Shown: piece by piece, positions 35,370-43,985 of the stretch
How positions within the stretch are numbered: position 1 is the stretch's first letter
Layout of the letters: every line of letters starts with the position of its first letter
From: Phycisphaerae bacterium
Lineage (GTDB): Bacteria; Planctomycetota; Phycisphaerae; UBA1845
Length of the DNA stretch: 64,000 nt
Direction: 5' to 3'
Assembly (NCBI GenBank): GCA_029260015.1
Contig: JAJDEB010000034.1
Location: forward strand, 62,001-126,000
Notes under the pieces: generated by a model
Databases searched by the model: none
Told to the model about the DNA's origin: nothing
Seen by the model: the letters and a program-made list of their open reading frames with translations, nothing else
Translations under genes and position numbers: made by a program

Positions 35370-35903
35370 CTAATGTCGCGGGCTTTTCAGTTCGTGTTCC
35401 GTGGTTCCCGGGATTCCTTGGTATTCGAGCGGGTGGGCGTAGTCTTTGCGAAGCGGATGGCCAACCCAATCGTCGGGGCAAAGGATTCGTTCGAGATTCG
35501 GATGGCCCGGGAAATCAATCCCCATCAAATCAAACGCCTCACGTTCATGCCAGTCAGCCGCCGCCCACAACTTCGCAACCGATTGGATCTGCGGATTGTT
35601 GCGGTCGGTCAATACCCGCACCGCCAACTCCCGCTCAATCGACATATCGTTGGTGGCAGAAACCGCAGACAATGCGGCGATGTCATACACACAGCCAAGT
35701 TTGTCGTCAGCGAGCAAGTCGATCGCCGTGATGCAGCGCAGCAGATCAAAACCCATGCGCTTATCGTCGCGAAGAAACGTAGCCACCTCGCCCCACTTGT
35801 CGCCATTGACGACGACAAAAGGCCGGCAGCTATCGACGGCGGTCTCTTCGATCGCGTCACCGAACTGACTTTTGAGAACTTGGCAGATTTCTTCAAATGA
35901 CAT
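35370..35903 (-). CDS. nuoC: NADH-quinone oxidoreductase subunit C
   Basis: A 177-residue 30-kDa-type subunit of the peripheral arm. The family block 'WHEREAFDLMGIDFPGHPNL' and 'RILCPDDWVGHPLRKDY' near the C-terminus is clear. The N-terminal half is divergent, as usual. It holds no cofactor and supports NuoD. It lies 31 bp after nuoB. Confidence 0.95.
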   Translation of the reverse strand: MSFEEICQVLKSQFGDAIEETAVDSCRPFVVVNGDKWGEVATFLRDDKRMGFDLLRCITAIDLLADDKLGCVYDIAALSAVSATNDMSIERELAVRVLTDRNNPQIQSVAKLWAAADWHEREAFDLMGIDFPGHPNLERILCPDDWVGHPLRKDYAHPLEYQGIPGTTEHELKSPRH

Positions 35904-35934
35904 TAAGTGTCACTCTTTTTTGCAAAACCAAATA

Positions 35935-36459
35935 CTAAACGTTAGCCAATTGCTGCTGGTTGCTCTGGGCCACGCGGTCGATGGCCCGGGACTCGTGGCG
36001 AATTTTATCCTGCAATCGCATGAGGCCTTCTAGCAGCGCCTCGGGCCTGGGCGGGCAACCGGGAATATAGATGTCTACCGGAACCACCAAATCGACGCCT
36101 TTGACCACATGGTAACCGTGCTTGAAATACGGTCCGCCACCAATCGTACATGCCCCCATCGCCATCACATATTTCGGATCAGGCATCTGGTTGTAAAGTC
36201 GCTTGAGGCGACTGGCCATCTTGTAGGTGACGGTGCCCGCGACGATCATTAGATCGCTTTGACGCGGGGTCGCGCGAAACGCCCCGGCACCGAATCGGTC
36301 AATATCGAATCGGGATGCGCCGACGGCCATCATTTCAATGGCGCAGCACGCCAGCCCGAACGTCATTGGCCAAACACTGCTGGCACGCGCCCAATTCAGC
36401 GCCCAGTCGAGCGACGTCATCATCAGGCCTTCTTCAAATCGGTTTTCGATCCAACTCAT
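35935..36459 (-). CDS. nuoB: NADH-quinone oxidoreductase subunit B
   Basis: A 174-residue subunit carrying cluster N2, the last electron carrier before quinone. The ligands are Cys38-Cys39 in '[10 protein letters not shown]', Cys104 in '[10 protein letters not shown]' and Cys135 in '[12 protein letters not shown]'. The ATG at 36459 overlaps the nuoA stop as ATGA, which decides the start over a longer frame. Length is slightly short of E. coli NuoB. Confidence 0.97.
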   Translation of the reverse strand: MSWIENRFEEGLMMTSLDWALNWARASSVWPMTFGLACCAIEMMAVGASRFDIDRFGAGAFRATPRQSDLMIVAGTVTYKMASRLKRLYNQMPDPKYVMAMGACTIGGGPYFKHGYHVVKGVDLVVPVDIYIPGCPPRPEALLEGLMRLQDKIRHESRAIDRVAQSNQQQLANV

Positions 36460-36980
36460 GAGAGCGACTCCGATACAGCAGCCGGTGCAGTCTTCCACTC
36501 CGGTTCCTTCTGACCTTCATCCGAACGGACCCAGTCGAGATACCCAAATCGCCATTCGTAGAGGAACCCAACTAAAATCGGCACGAGGAAAAACAGCATG
36601 CCGAACAACGCGAGCGATCCGTTTCCGGCATCTCTGAACTGACGGAACACCACTGCCCACGGCCAAAGCATGGCGATTTCAACGTCGAATACAATGAAGA
36701 ACAACGCGACGATATAGAAACGAAGGTCGAACTGCACCCAGCTTTCACCGATCGCAGGTTCACCGCATTCGTAAGTGGAGGCCTTTTCGGGGTGTGGCAA
36801 CTTCGGACGGATTAAGCTGCCCGCAAACAGCGCCGCGACAATGAAGACAATGCCCGTCACCGTAAAGAGCATGATGCCGAAGACAAGTTCGACATTGGTA
36901 TCGCCAGGATCAATCGTTGTGTTTGCGGCCGCACTCGCAGCGATGGAGTTTATTGTCTGAATCAGGGGGCTAATGCACAT
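36456..36980 (-). CDS. nuoA: NADH-quinone oxidoreductase subunit A
   Basis: A 174-residue three-helix subunit (ND3). The quinone-site loop '[20 protein letters not shown]' with its conserved Cys is present, followed by '[13 protein letters not shown]'. A ~30-residue Ala/Asn/Thr-rich N-terminus and a charged C-terminal tail make it longer than E. coli NuoA (147). It overlaps nuoI by one base (TAATG) and nuoB by four, so the three are translationally coupled. Confidence 0.96.
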   Translation of the reverse strand: MCISPLIQTINSIAASAAANTTIDPGDTNVELVFGIMLFTVTGIVFIVAALFAGSLIRPKLPHPEKASTYECGEPAIGESWVQFDLRFYIVALFFIVFDVEIAMLWPWAVVFRQFRDAGNGSLALFGMLFFLVPILVGFLYEWRFGYLDWVRSDEGQKEPEWKTAPAAVSESLS

Positions 36981-37645
36981 TAGGAATCAGAGCCCTCCTC
37001 ATTTGCGTCAGCCTTGGGCGGTTCTTCCTTCTTGGGTGCGTCGGACTTTGCCGGTGGCTTTGCTTTGGGTGGAGGCTTCTGCTCGGTTAGCGCTTCGACC
37101 ATGACCTGATGACGCCCGCCGGCTTTGTCGACCCATTCCTGCTTGCGGTCCTGAGCCCATGCGGGAAGCTTGTCTTTCTGCATCCACAAGGGACGCGGGG
37201 TCTGCAAGCCCTCCTTCGCCAGATCGGTAAACTCAACAACCATCGACTTGCGATCGTATCCCGACATGTCATGGACATTGCCCATGTGAATGCAGTCCGT
37301 CGGACATGGCGGGACGCACAATGCACAGAACATGCATTTGGAATAATCGATGGCGTAGCGGGTCATCGCCCCACCTTTAGCCACCCCGGTCTCCTTGTCG
37401 ATCTTGCGCGGGCCGGTTTTTTCGATATAGATGCAGTCCACCGGACAGGCCTTTGCACACATGTCGCAGGCGATGCACTTTTCGATTTCAAACCAGTGAA
37501 AACCGCGGTACCGCTGCTGAAGTGCTGGTGCTACGTCGGGGTATTGCAACGTGATCGTCTTGGCGAAGCAGTAGCGGATGGTGATCCGCATACCGATCAA
37601 TATGGTCCGCAGCGATGAATAGATGTTATGAAAATAGTCGCGCAT
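36980..37645 (-). CDS. nuoI: NADH-quinone oxidoreductase subunit I
   Basis: A 221-residue ferredoxin-like subunit with clusters N6a and N6b. Motif one is Cys57, Cys60, Cys63 and Cys67 in 'CIACDMCAKACP'; motif two is Cys104, Cys107, Cys110 and Cys114 in 'CMFCALCVPPCP'. A ~35-residue Lys/Pro/Glu tail (about 187-221) is not usual. It is the first gene of the operon, whereas nuoI normally sits between nuoH and nuoJ. GGGAG precedes the ATG, and a strong promoter candidate lies about 80 bp upstream. Confidence 0.96.
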   Translation of the reverse strand: MRDYFHNIYSSLRTILIGMRITIRYCFAKTITLQYPDVAPALQQRYRGFHWFEIEKCIACDMCAKACPVDCIYIEKTGPRKIDKETGVAKGGAMTRYAIDYSKCMFCALCVPPCPTDCIHMGNVHDMSGYDRKSMVVEFTDLAKEGLQTPRPLWMQKDKLPAWAQDRKQEWVDKAGGRHQVMVEALTEQKPPPKAKPPAKSDAPKKEEPPKADANEEGSDS

Positions 37646-37726
37646 GGCTCCCGTTTCGCCTTTCGGTGATGCCTGGTTGCCTAACCATTTGCAATCAATA
37701 CGGCTCTGGCGTCACCGTGGGCTGGG

Positions 37727-37755
37727 ATTCTAGGCATCCCGCGAATAAGTCGCAA
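37727..37755 (-). promoter_or_regulatory. Promoter candidate for the nuo operon
   Basis: On the minus strand TTGCGA (37750-37755) and TAGAAT (37727-37732) have an exact 17-base spacer. It lies in the 210-bp gap between the thiolase 3' end and nuoI and would give a leader of about 75 bases. Confidence 0.55.
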
Positions 37756-37855
37756 CCGTTTATCCTCAGAAACACTCGGCATTTACGAACATTTTTGTCC
37801 AACGCAAACCGATTGAAATCTGCGCCTGTGAAATACTGAGCAAATGATTCTTGCG

Positions 37856-39037
37856 TTAATCGACGCGTTCAATAGCAATCGCACTGGCCTCTCCACCGCC
37901 AATGCACAGTGCCGCAATTCCAATACGCTTCTTAGACACCGCCAAGGCCTGAGCCAACGTGATCGTGATCCGCGCACCTGTCGCACCCAGTGGATGCCCC
38001 AGTGCCACTGCCCCGCCAAACACGTTTACTTTGGCATGATCGAGTTCCAAATCTCGGATCGCCGCCATCGCGACGACCGAAAATGCTTCGTTGATCTCGA
38101 ACAAATCGACGTCGGCTAGTTTGAGGTTCAATCGATCGGAAAGCTTGCGGATCGCGTGAATGGGCGCGATCGTGAATTGGGTCGGTTCCATCGCAACGTT
38201 GGCGTGCCCGAGGATGCGGGCCTGCGGTTTGATCCCCAGGGCTTTGAGGCGATCCTCACCGACCACCACGCAGGCAGCCGCCCCATCGTTGATGCTCGAC
38301 GCGTTGCCCGCAGTGACCGTTCCATCTTTGCCAAATGCAGGACGCAGCGCCGCGATCTTTGCTTCAACGAACTTCTCGGGGTTCTCGTCCTTATCGACGA
38401 TCGTGCTGCCTTTGCGACTTTTGACTTCGACGGCTTCGATCAGTGCGGCACTGATGCCTTCATCGCGAGCTTTGATGGCGCGCTTGAAACTTTCGATGGC
38501 AAATGCATCCTGCTCGTCGCGCGAGAACTTGTAATCGGCAGCGGTCTTGTCACCACAGTTGCCCATGTGGACGTCATTGTAAACGTCCCACAAACCATCG
38601 TGCACCATCGAGTCGATGACCTGCCCGTGTCCCATGCGATAACCCGAGCGCGCCTGGGGCAGCAGATACGGAGCACCCGACATGCTCTCAACGCCCCCAG
38701 CCATAGCCAGTCCCATGTCATCGCATTGAATCGCCTGGGCTGCATGGATGATCGCCCGCATCGACGAACCGCAGACTTTGTTGACCGTCGTGCAACCGAC
38801 TTCGTTACCGATGCCAGCCCCGAGGCTGCATTGTCTTGCAATGTTTTGACCGAGTCCCGCGCCGATGACGTTGCCCATAAACACTTCGTCAACGTCGGTC
38901 GGCTTGACGCCAGCACGTTTCAGAGTTCCCTTGATCGCGGTCGCCCCCAGTTCGGCAGCAGGTACCGTCGATAGGGTTCCTTGAAACGCGCCGAACGGGG
39001 TTCTGCATCCGCCTGCGATGTAAACGTTTTTGAGCAT
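37856..39037 (-). CDS. Acetyl-CoA C-acyltransferase (thiolase)
   Basis: A 393-residue thiolase. The acyl-carrying Cys89 is in 'VNKVCGSSM', and the second site has His348 in 'GGAVALGHPLGATGAR' and Cys378 in 'CIGGGEA'; 'NEAFSVVAM' is also present. Length and motifs fit the biosynthetic/acetoacetyl-CoA type (AtoB/PhaA), though a degradative 3-ketoacyl-CoA role cannot be excluded. No other beta-oxidation or polyhydroxyalkanoate gene is adjacent. AGGAG lies upstream of the ATG. It is transcribed from its own promoter candidate at 39074-39103. Confidence 0.93.
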   Translation of the reverse strand: MLKNVYIAGGCRTPFGAFQGTLSTVPAAELGATAIKGTLKRAGVKPTDVDEVFMGNVIGAGLGQNIARQCSLGAGIGNEVGCTTVNKVCGSSMRAIIHAAQAIQCDDMGLAMAGGVESMSGAPYLLPQARSGYRMGHGQVIDSMVHDGLWDVYNDVHMGNCGDKTAADYKFSRDEQDAFAIESFKRAIKARDEGISAALIEAVEVKSRKGSTIVDKDENPEKFVEAKIAALRPAFGKDGTVTAGNASSINDGAAACVVVGEDRLKALGIKPQARILGHANVAMEPTQFTIAPIHAIRKLSDRLNLKLADVDLFEINEAFSVVAMAAIRDLELDHAKVNVFGGAVALGHPLGATGARITITLAQALAVSKKRIGIAALCIGGGEASAIAIERVD

Positions 39038-39073
39038 CGAGATGGCTCCTGAAGATTAAAGGTTGTTGCTGGA

Positions 39074-39103
39074 ATCTTACAGGAGCAGGCCGGAATCATC
39101 CAA
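39074..39103 (-). promoter_or_regulatory. Promoter candidate for the thiolase gene
   Basis: TTGGAT (39098-39103) and TAAGAT (39074-39079) on the minus strand, 18-base spacer, about 37 bases before the thiolase start. Confidence 0.4.
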
Positions 39104-39134
39104 CCCGCTGCGCCGCGGGTGATGCGGTGCGCGA

Positions 39135-40439
39135 TCAGTCGGGAATTTTGCGGCCATGCGGGTCCTCACCGAGGTCGCCCATTTCTTCTTTGAGCTGCTG
39201 GCTGAGATCGTCGCTGATGTAGTGTTCGACGCGTTCTGCCGGTTCGTGAAGGTGGTCGAGGGGCAGATCGAAGTGGGTGGCTAGGTACCCTTCCCACAGG
39301 CGATGGTCGCGCACGAGTTTGGTTGCGGCGTCTTTGCCTGCGGTGCTTAGTCGAATTCGATTGTCGCCGGCGTTTTCGATTGCACGCCGGCGCTGCAACG
39401 AACCGAAGGCGACCCGGGCCAACGTTCCCCTTCCGACCGCTTTCATCAAATCATCTTTGAGAAAAGCTTCATCCGGGCGACGCTCACCCCATCGATACAA
39501 AATACCCAGCATGTCTTCGCGGACAATTTGAAGAGCCAGCTTTACGCGGTGGTACCATCGCCCAACCAATCCGTAACGCGGTGCAAAGAGCAGAGTCAAA
39601 AAGAAAATCACGCCCGTCATCACTGCGATCATCGCAGCCGTTTCAATTGAGACCGAAGGATCGAGTCCAATCCAAACCGGACCACGAAACGCAACAACAT
39701 GACCCAGCACCGCCGAGATCGCGGCGATTACGACCGCGAGAATCAGTGTCATGCCCAGTCGGTCTGAAAGCAAACGCGCCGTCGCGGGTGGAACGATGAG
39801 CATGGCAATGACCAAAATAGAACCCACCGCTTCAAAGCTGGCCACCGTGGTCACCGCAACCACAATCATCAAAAGATAGTGCATCAAGTTCGCGTTGATC
39901 CCCAGCGTGGTTGCAAGCTGCGGATCGAATGAGCAGATTTTCAGTTCCTTAAAAAACAGACACACGAACGCGATATTAAGCAAGAGCGCCAACCCAATGT
40001 TGATCACCGCCGGTGGAATGCCACCTTCTGGCGCATCGAGCGGTATCAGCGATAGGTTTCCGTAAAGGACGCACCCCGGATCAAGATCAACGTGATCCGC
40101 CGCCTGCACAATCAGCACCAATCCCAACGCGAACAAGATGCTGAACACAACACCCATCGCCGCGCCGCTTTCCACCTTGCCATAGCGCGTGATAACTTGC
40201 GTTCCAACTGCGGTGAATACGCCAACAATCACAGCCCCCAAAAACATCGGCAAGACGCCGCGACTGTGCGTGACGAGAAATGCGATTGCCAATCCCGGTA
40301 GAACCGCATGCGAAATGGCGTCACCCATCAGGCTCATTTTTCGCAAGACCAGAAACGTTCCGGGCAGGGCGCAGGCCATCGCCGCACCGGCACCTGCCGC
40401 GATAATCCAGCCGTCAATGAGCCAAGACCAATCCATCAT
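39135..40439 (-). CDS. Mn/Zn ABC transporter permease fused to a DtxR-type domain (second permease)
   Basis: 434 residues. The first ~290 are an ABC-3 family permease (ZnuB/MntB/TroD type) with 'LRKMSLMGDAISHAVLPGLA' and 'GSILVIAMLIVPPATARLL'. The C-terminal ~130 residues are cytoplasmic and match DtxR/MntR: a winged-helix remnant (about 322-368, 'NRIRLSTAGKDAA') and a dimerisation domain with His379 and Glu383 ('DHRLWEGYL') and His398, Glu402, Glu405 and His406 ('HLHEPAERVEHYISDDL'). These match the positions of metal ligands in DtxR-family repressors. The start overlaps the upstream permease as ATGA. The N-terminal recognition helix looks reduced, so metal sensing of transport is as likely as DNA binding. 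Confidence 0.85.
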   Translation of the reverse strand: MMDWSWLIDGWIIAAGAGAAMACALPGTFLVLRKMSLMGDAISHAVLPGLAIAFLVTHSRGVLPMFLGAVIVGVFTAVGTQVITRYGKVESGAAMGVVFSILFALGLVLIVQAADHVDLDPGCVLYGNLSLIPLDAPEGGIPPAVINIGLALLLNIAFVCLFFKELKICSFDPQLATTLGINANLMHYLLMIVVAVTTVASFEAVGSILVIAMLIVPPATARLLSDRLGMTLILAVVIAAISAVLGHVVAFRGPVWIGLDPSVSIETAAMIAVMTGVIFFLTLLFAPRYGLVGRWYHRVKLALQIVREDMLGILYRWGERRPDEAFLKDDLMKAVGRGTLARVAFGSLQRRRAIENAGDNRIRLSTAGKDAATKLVRDHRLWEGYLATHFDLPLDHLHEPAERVEHYISDDLSQQLKEEMGDLGEDPHGRKIPD

Positions 40440-41896
40440 GGTTTTGCCCCCGCAACTACCGCCACATCATCATCATGCGGCGACGGTGGAATATCCTGGC
40501 CCGCTTCCAGCGCCAGTTCCAATTCGTTGATGAGTTCTTCAGACAAGACGTGTTCAATTTCGTCGGCATCACGATCCACATGTGATGGAGCAATGTCCGC
40601 GTGTTCGATTAGGTACGTTTCCCAAAGGCGGTGGTTTCGCAAGACGCGCTGCGCATGGGTCCGGCCGAGCTTGGTCAATTCAAGTTCCGACCAACTCTTC
40701 TTCGTGATCAGCCCAGATCCGGTCGCGCGCTTGGCCAACCGTCGAAGATCGCTCATCACCCAACTTCGCATCGTCAACAATTCATTGGAAGCAACTTCGG
40801 TAGGCCCGCCCTTGCGCTCTTCGATTTCGGCCATCGCGCGAAGCAGGTGTTGTAGAGCGATGCGGCGGCGCAGTCGGTAATGACGCACCGCGCCGGCGAG
40901 GATGCCGCGACGAAATGCGAATACCATGCTGAACAAGAACAACGCGCCTGCCGTCAAAACGATAATGGCTCCCGTCGGCATTTTTGGAAGCAGCGCGCTG
41001 AACGACGCACCCAGCCAACCACTGACCGCGCCGATGCTTCCGGCGAATATCGTCATTACCTTCAAATCGTCGGTCCAGAATCGAGCGGCGGCGGCTGGAA
41101 TAATGAGCAGCGCAACAATCAGGATCAACCCCACCGCCTGCAGCCCAATGACGGTCGTCAGAACGACGAAACCCATCATCAGAAGATCGATCGACAGAAC
41201 GCTTCGCCCCATCGATGCCGCGAAATCCTGATCGAAGCAGACAATGCGGAACTCTTTGAACATCAGAATCGTTCCAACAACCACGACAATCGCGGCGATT
41301 CCGATCAGGAGCGCATCGCCCCGCACCATCGAAGCTGCTTTTCCGTAAATGAATTGATTCAAACCTGCAGCGTTTCCGTCGGACGTGGACTGAACGATAC
41401 TCATCAGTGCCATTCCAGCGCCGAAGAATACGCTCAAAACAATTCCAATTGCCGCATCCTCACGAATACGCGAAGACTGGCGGATGGCCAGAACGGCAAG
41501 TACACCCAGAACTCCTGTCACGGTTGCGCCCAGCAGAAGATAGGTCAGGTTCTTTTGCCCGGTGATCAAGAACGCGATCGCCACTCCGGGGAGCGTCGCA
41601 TGACTCAGCGCGTCACCCATCAGCGCGCGTCGCCGCAAGTAAGCAAACGTTCCAACGAGACCGGCAGCAAGACCAAGCAGTGACGTACCCAGCACGACGA
41701 CTCGCGTGTTGTGATCGCGCAACATCGCCACACGCACGATGTTGTCCCAACTCGGCCAATCGAATCGGGTGTCGGTGATGGAGCGATGTGGAGTCGTTGA
41801 ATCCAGCGCAAGTGCGATGGATGGCGTAGCGACCAGCACGCCGAGTAACCACGTGCCGATGAGAATCATTAAGATGGATCGGGTTGGTGATCGCAT
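40436..41896 (-). CDS. Mn/Zn ABC transporter permease fused to a DtxR-type domain (first permease)
   Basis: 486 residues. A signal-like N-terminal helix is followed by an ABC-3 permease (about 55-330) with 'LRRRALMGDALSHATLPGVA' and 'GLILIVALLIIPAAAARFW'. Residues ~340-465 resemble a DtxR family regulator: a winged helix ('DLRRLAKRATGSGLITKK', 'LELTKLGRTHAQRV') and a dimerisation domain with His422 and Glu426 ('NHRLWETYL') and Asp445, Glu448 and His449 ('DADEIEHVLSEEL'). Here the helix-turn-helix region looks fuller than in the second permease. Chlamydial YtgCR has the same order of permease then repressor and is cut to release the repressor. It lies 12 bp after the ATPase gene. Confidence 0.85.
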   Translation of the reverse strand: MRSPTRSILMILIGTWLLGVLVATPSIALALDSTTPHRSITDTRFDWPSWDNIVRVAMLRDHNTRVVVLGTSLLGLAAGLVGTFAYLRRRALMGDALSHATLPGVAIAFLITGQKNLTYLLLGATVTGVLGVLAVLAIRQSSRIREDAAIGIVLSVFFGAGMALMSIVQSTSDGNAAGLNQFIYGKAASMVRGDALLIGIAAIVVVVGTILMFKEFRIVCFDQDFAASMGRSVLSIDLLMMGFVVLTTVIGLQAVGLILIVALLIIPAAAARFWTDDLKVMTIFAGSIGAVSGWLGASFSALLPKMPTGAIIVLTAGALFLFSMVFAFRRGILAGAVRHYRLRRRIALQHLLRAMAEIEERKGGPTEVASNELLTMRSWVMSDLRRLAKRATGSGLITKKSWSELELTKLGRTHAQRVLRNHRLWETYLIEHADIAPSHVDRDADEIEHVLSEELINELELALEAGQDIPPSPHDDDVAVVAGAKP

Positions 41897-41908
41897 TGAT
41901 TGATCGAC

Positions 41909-42724
41909 TTACCCGTTGCGGGCGATGGCTTCAGCCGCTTCTGAAAGCAAGGTCAACCGACCGCCATAGGTCTTTTGCAGGTTTTCCTCAGTGAATACCG
42001 ACGCCGTCGGTCCGGAAGCGACGATTCGCATATTCAGGAGTAGAACCTCGTCGAAATACTCCGGGACAGATTGCAAATCGTGATGCACCACCATTACCGT
42101 GCGACCGCGTTCTCTTAGTTGGCGAAGCAGCGTAACGATGGCCGATTCCGTTGCGGCATCAACGCCGGCAAATGGCTCGTCCATAAAATAAACCCGCGCA
42201 TCCTGCACCAATGCCCGAGCAAGAAACACACGCTGTTGTTGGCCGCCCGAAAGCTTGCTGATCTGCCGGTTCGCGTAGTCGCCCATACCGACTTGATGCA
42301 GAGCATGTTGCGCTGCGTCTTTGTCTTTCTTACCGGGAGGGAAGCACCAGGGAATTTGGCCATACCGCCCCATCACGACCACATCGAGTGCGCTGGCTGG
42401 AAAGTCCCAGTCAACGCTTTCGCGCTGCGGGACATATCCAACCATGTGTCGCTGCTCTTTGTAGCTTTTTCCATAAATACGCACGCTGCCCGATGCACAT
42501 GGCACCAGGTCCAGGCATGCCTTAATCAGCGTACTTTTTCCTGCTCCGTTGGGCCCGACGATGCCAACGAGTTTTCCCTGAGGAGCTGCATAGTCGATGT
42601 CCCACAGCACCGGTTTTCGGTGATACGCCACGGTCATATCATGAATTGACAGTGGCGAGTCGTCGTCGTGGTGAACGGCGTCCTGAGGAACCTTGTCATG
42701 GGGCAATGTTTGGGATGGTGTCAA
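41909..42724 (-). CDS. Mn/Zn ABC transporter ATP-binding protein
   Basis: A 271-residue ABC ATPase that drives the metal importer. Walker A is 'GPNGAGKSTLIKACL', the signature is 'LSGGQQQRVFLARAL', Walker B is 'ARVYFMDEPFAGVD', and the H-loop is 'VMVVHHDL'. 'VGYVPQRESVDWDFPASALD' is a block typical of ZnuC/MntA/TroB ATPases. A His/Asp-rich N-terminal stretch ('HDKVPQDAVHHDDD') is extra and could bind metal loosely. The start is apparently TTG with a G-rich site 9 bases upstream. It is the second gene of the operon. Confidence 0.92.
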   Translation of the reverse strand: MTPSQTLPHDKVPQDAVHHDDDSPLSIHDMTVAYHRKPVLWDIDYAAPQGKLVGIVGPNGAGKSTLIKACLDLVPCASGSVRIYGKSYKEQRHMVGYVPQRESVDWDFPASALDVVVMGRYGQIPWCFPPGKKDKDAAQHALHQVGMGDYANRQISKLSGGQQQRVFLARALVQDARVYFMDEPFAGVDAATESAIVTLLRQLRERGRTVMVVHHDLQSVPEYFDEVLLLNMRIVASGPTASVFTEENLQKTYGGRLTLLSEAAEAIARNG

Positions 42725-42748
42725 AGGAATGACCCCCGTGGTTGAACG

Positions 42749-43732
42749 CTAATTTGAACCGGTCAGATTGCCTTGCATCCCTTTGGCGTCGGCATTTCCG
42801 CCGAGGGCACGGGTAATCGTGGTGACATTGTGATCGATCATACCGATGTAGGTTCCTTCATAGGTACGCGTTTTGCCCATCGCGTCGGAGAACAGCGTTC
42901 CGCCGATCGAGACTTGATGATCGCGGGCCTTTGCCCCTTCGAGCAGCGCTTTGATGTTCTTGTCAGATACCGAGGTTTCGACGAACACAGCTTTGATTTC
43001 CCGCATGCAAATCATTTCCACGAGTCGATTGATGTCGGCGATACCCGCCTCCGATTCGGTGCTGATGCCTTGAATGCCACGGACTTCAAGATCGTAGGCA
43101 CGCGCAAAATAGTTAAACGCGTCGTGAGCAGTTACCAGAATGCGCTGTTCGCGCGGTATCGTTGCGATGCTGGCTTTGGCGTAAGCGTCCAACCGATCCA
43201 ACTCTGTCGAATATTGTTCATAGTTCTTTAGATAATACGAAGCATTTGGCGGATCGAACTCGCTCAACGTTTTCATCACCATCTCGGTGCATTTCTTCCA
43301 AAGGTTGACATCCATCCAGACATGCGGGTCCGGATGGCCGGCAAACTCTGGCGGCTCGAGCAGCAGTTGCGAATCGATCAACTCGGTGACGGCGAACACC
43401 GGCCGCGTCCTTCCGACACGAATGAACGCATCACTCATTTTTCCTTCGAGCATGAGCCCGCTGTAGAAAATGATGTCACTTTTGAGCAATCGGGCTATGT
43501 CATTGCGCGTCGCGCTGTAAAGATGGGGATCGATGCCCGCACCGATGATGTTAATGACCTTGCCCTTGTCGCCAGCAATCTGCCCGACGATGTCCGCGAC
43601 CATTCCGGTCGTGCAGGTGACGGAGTACGGATATTGTGTGGGTGAGGATGCAGCACCGGCAAAGGCCTTGGACGAAACCCCCGCCATCGCGATCAAGACA
43701 CCAAATAGCTTCAAATGATTATTGCGAGTCAT
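42749..43732 (-). CDS. Mn/Zn ABC transporter substrate-binding protein (TroA/ZnuA type)
   Basis: A 327-residue cluster A-I binding protein with a Sec-type signal ('FGVLIAMAGVSSKAFAGA'). Likely metal ligands are His70 ('GIDPHLYS'), His137 ('HPDPHVWMD'), His203 ('VTAHDAFNYF') and a late Asp ('YIGMIDHNVT'), the His3-Asp set of TroA. The long His-rich loop of ZnuA zinc binders is missing. With the neighbouring mntR this favours manganese, though zinc or iron is possible. ATG 43732 was chosen since GAGGGG lies 8 bases before it; the GTG three codons upstream overlaps that site. It is the first gene of the operon, divergent from mntR. Confidence 0.9.
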   Translation of the reverse strand: MTRNNHLKLFGVLIAMAGVSSKAFAGAASSPTQYPYSVTCTTGMVADIVGQIAGDKGKVINIIGAGIDPHLYSATRNDIARLLKSDIIFYSGLMLEGKMSDAFIRVGRTRPVFAVTELIDSQLLLEPPEFAGHPDPHVWMDVNLWKKCTEMVMKTLSEFDPPNASYYLKNYEQYSTELDRLDAYAKASIATIPREQRILVTAHDAFNYFARAYDLEVRGIQGISTESEAGIADINRLVEMICMREIKAVFVETSVSDKNIKALLEGAKARDHQVSIGGTLFSDAMGKTRTYEGTYIGMIDHNVTTITRALGGNADAKGMQGNLTGSN

Positions 43733-43780
43733 CCGTTGCACCCCTCAAATGGTTCCTGGCTGAAAGTTTCTAGACTTTCC

Positions 43781-43825
43781 TGTCGATATATTGACAGCGT
43801 TACAGAATATGGCCTATGCTATATT
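43781..43825 (+). promoter_or_regulatory. mntR/metal-transporter control region: promoter with MntR-box-like palindrome
   Basis: TTGACA (43791-43796) and TATGCT (43815-43820), 18 bases apart, form a plus-strand promoter candidate for mntR. Over its -10 lies an imperfect palindrome, AATATGGCCTATGCTATATT (43806-43825, 16 of 20 symmetric), close in form to the known MntR box with ATAGC/GCTAT half-sites. A second palindrome, TGTCGATATATTGACA (43781-43796, 14 of 16), covers the -35. Together they would let one regulator control both divergent units. Confidence 0.5.
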
Positions 43826-43985
43826 GATAACCATCGACCGTCAAGTGTGACGCCATTAAAACAATGCGTTATTCTGTTCCCCTGTCTTATTCCGTTACCC
43901 CGCCTTGAAGAATGCGGGCCGGAGCAGCGGCAGGTCGTGCTTCAACCTGGTGGGCAGGATTCACAGACCTTTAGGAATCAAACCG

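Noticed and set aside
38156..38974. 272-codon open frame antisense to the thiolase
   Set aside because: The thiolase active-site motifs are on the minus strand and the antisense frame has no ribosome-binding site or family.
40880..41683. 267-codon open frame antisense to the first permease gene
   Set aside because: The translation is Gln/Asn/Arg-rich low-complexity text, typical of the reverse of membrane-protein codons.
43905..43985. Longer N-terminus for MntR
   Set aside because: The ATG at 43986 has a ribosome-binding site and gives the usual MntR start; the upstream codons have no similarity.
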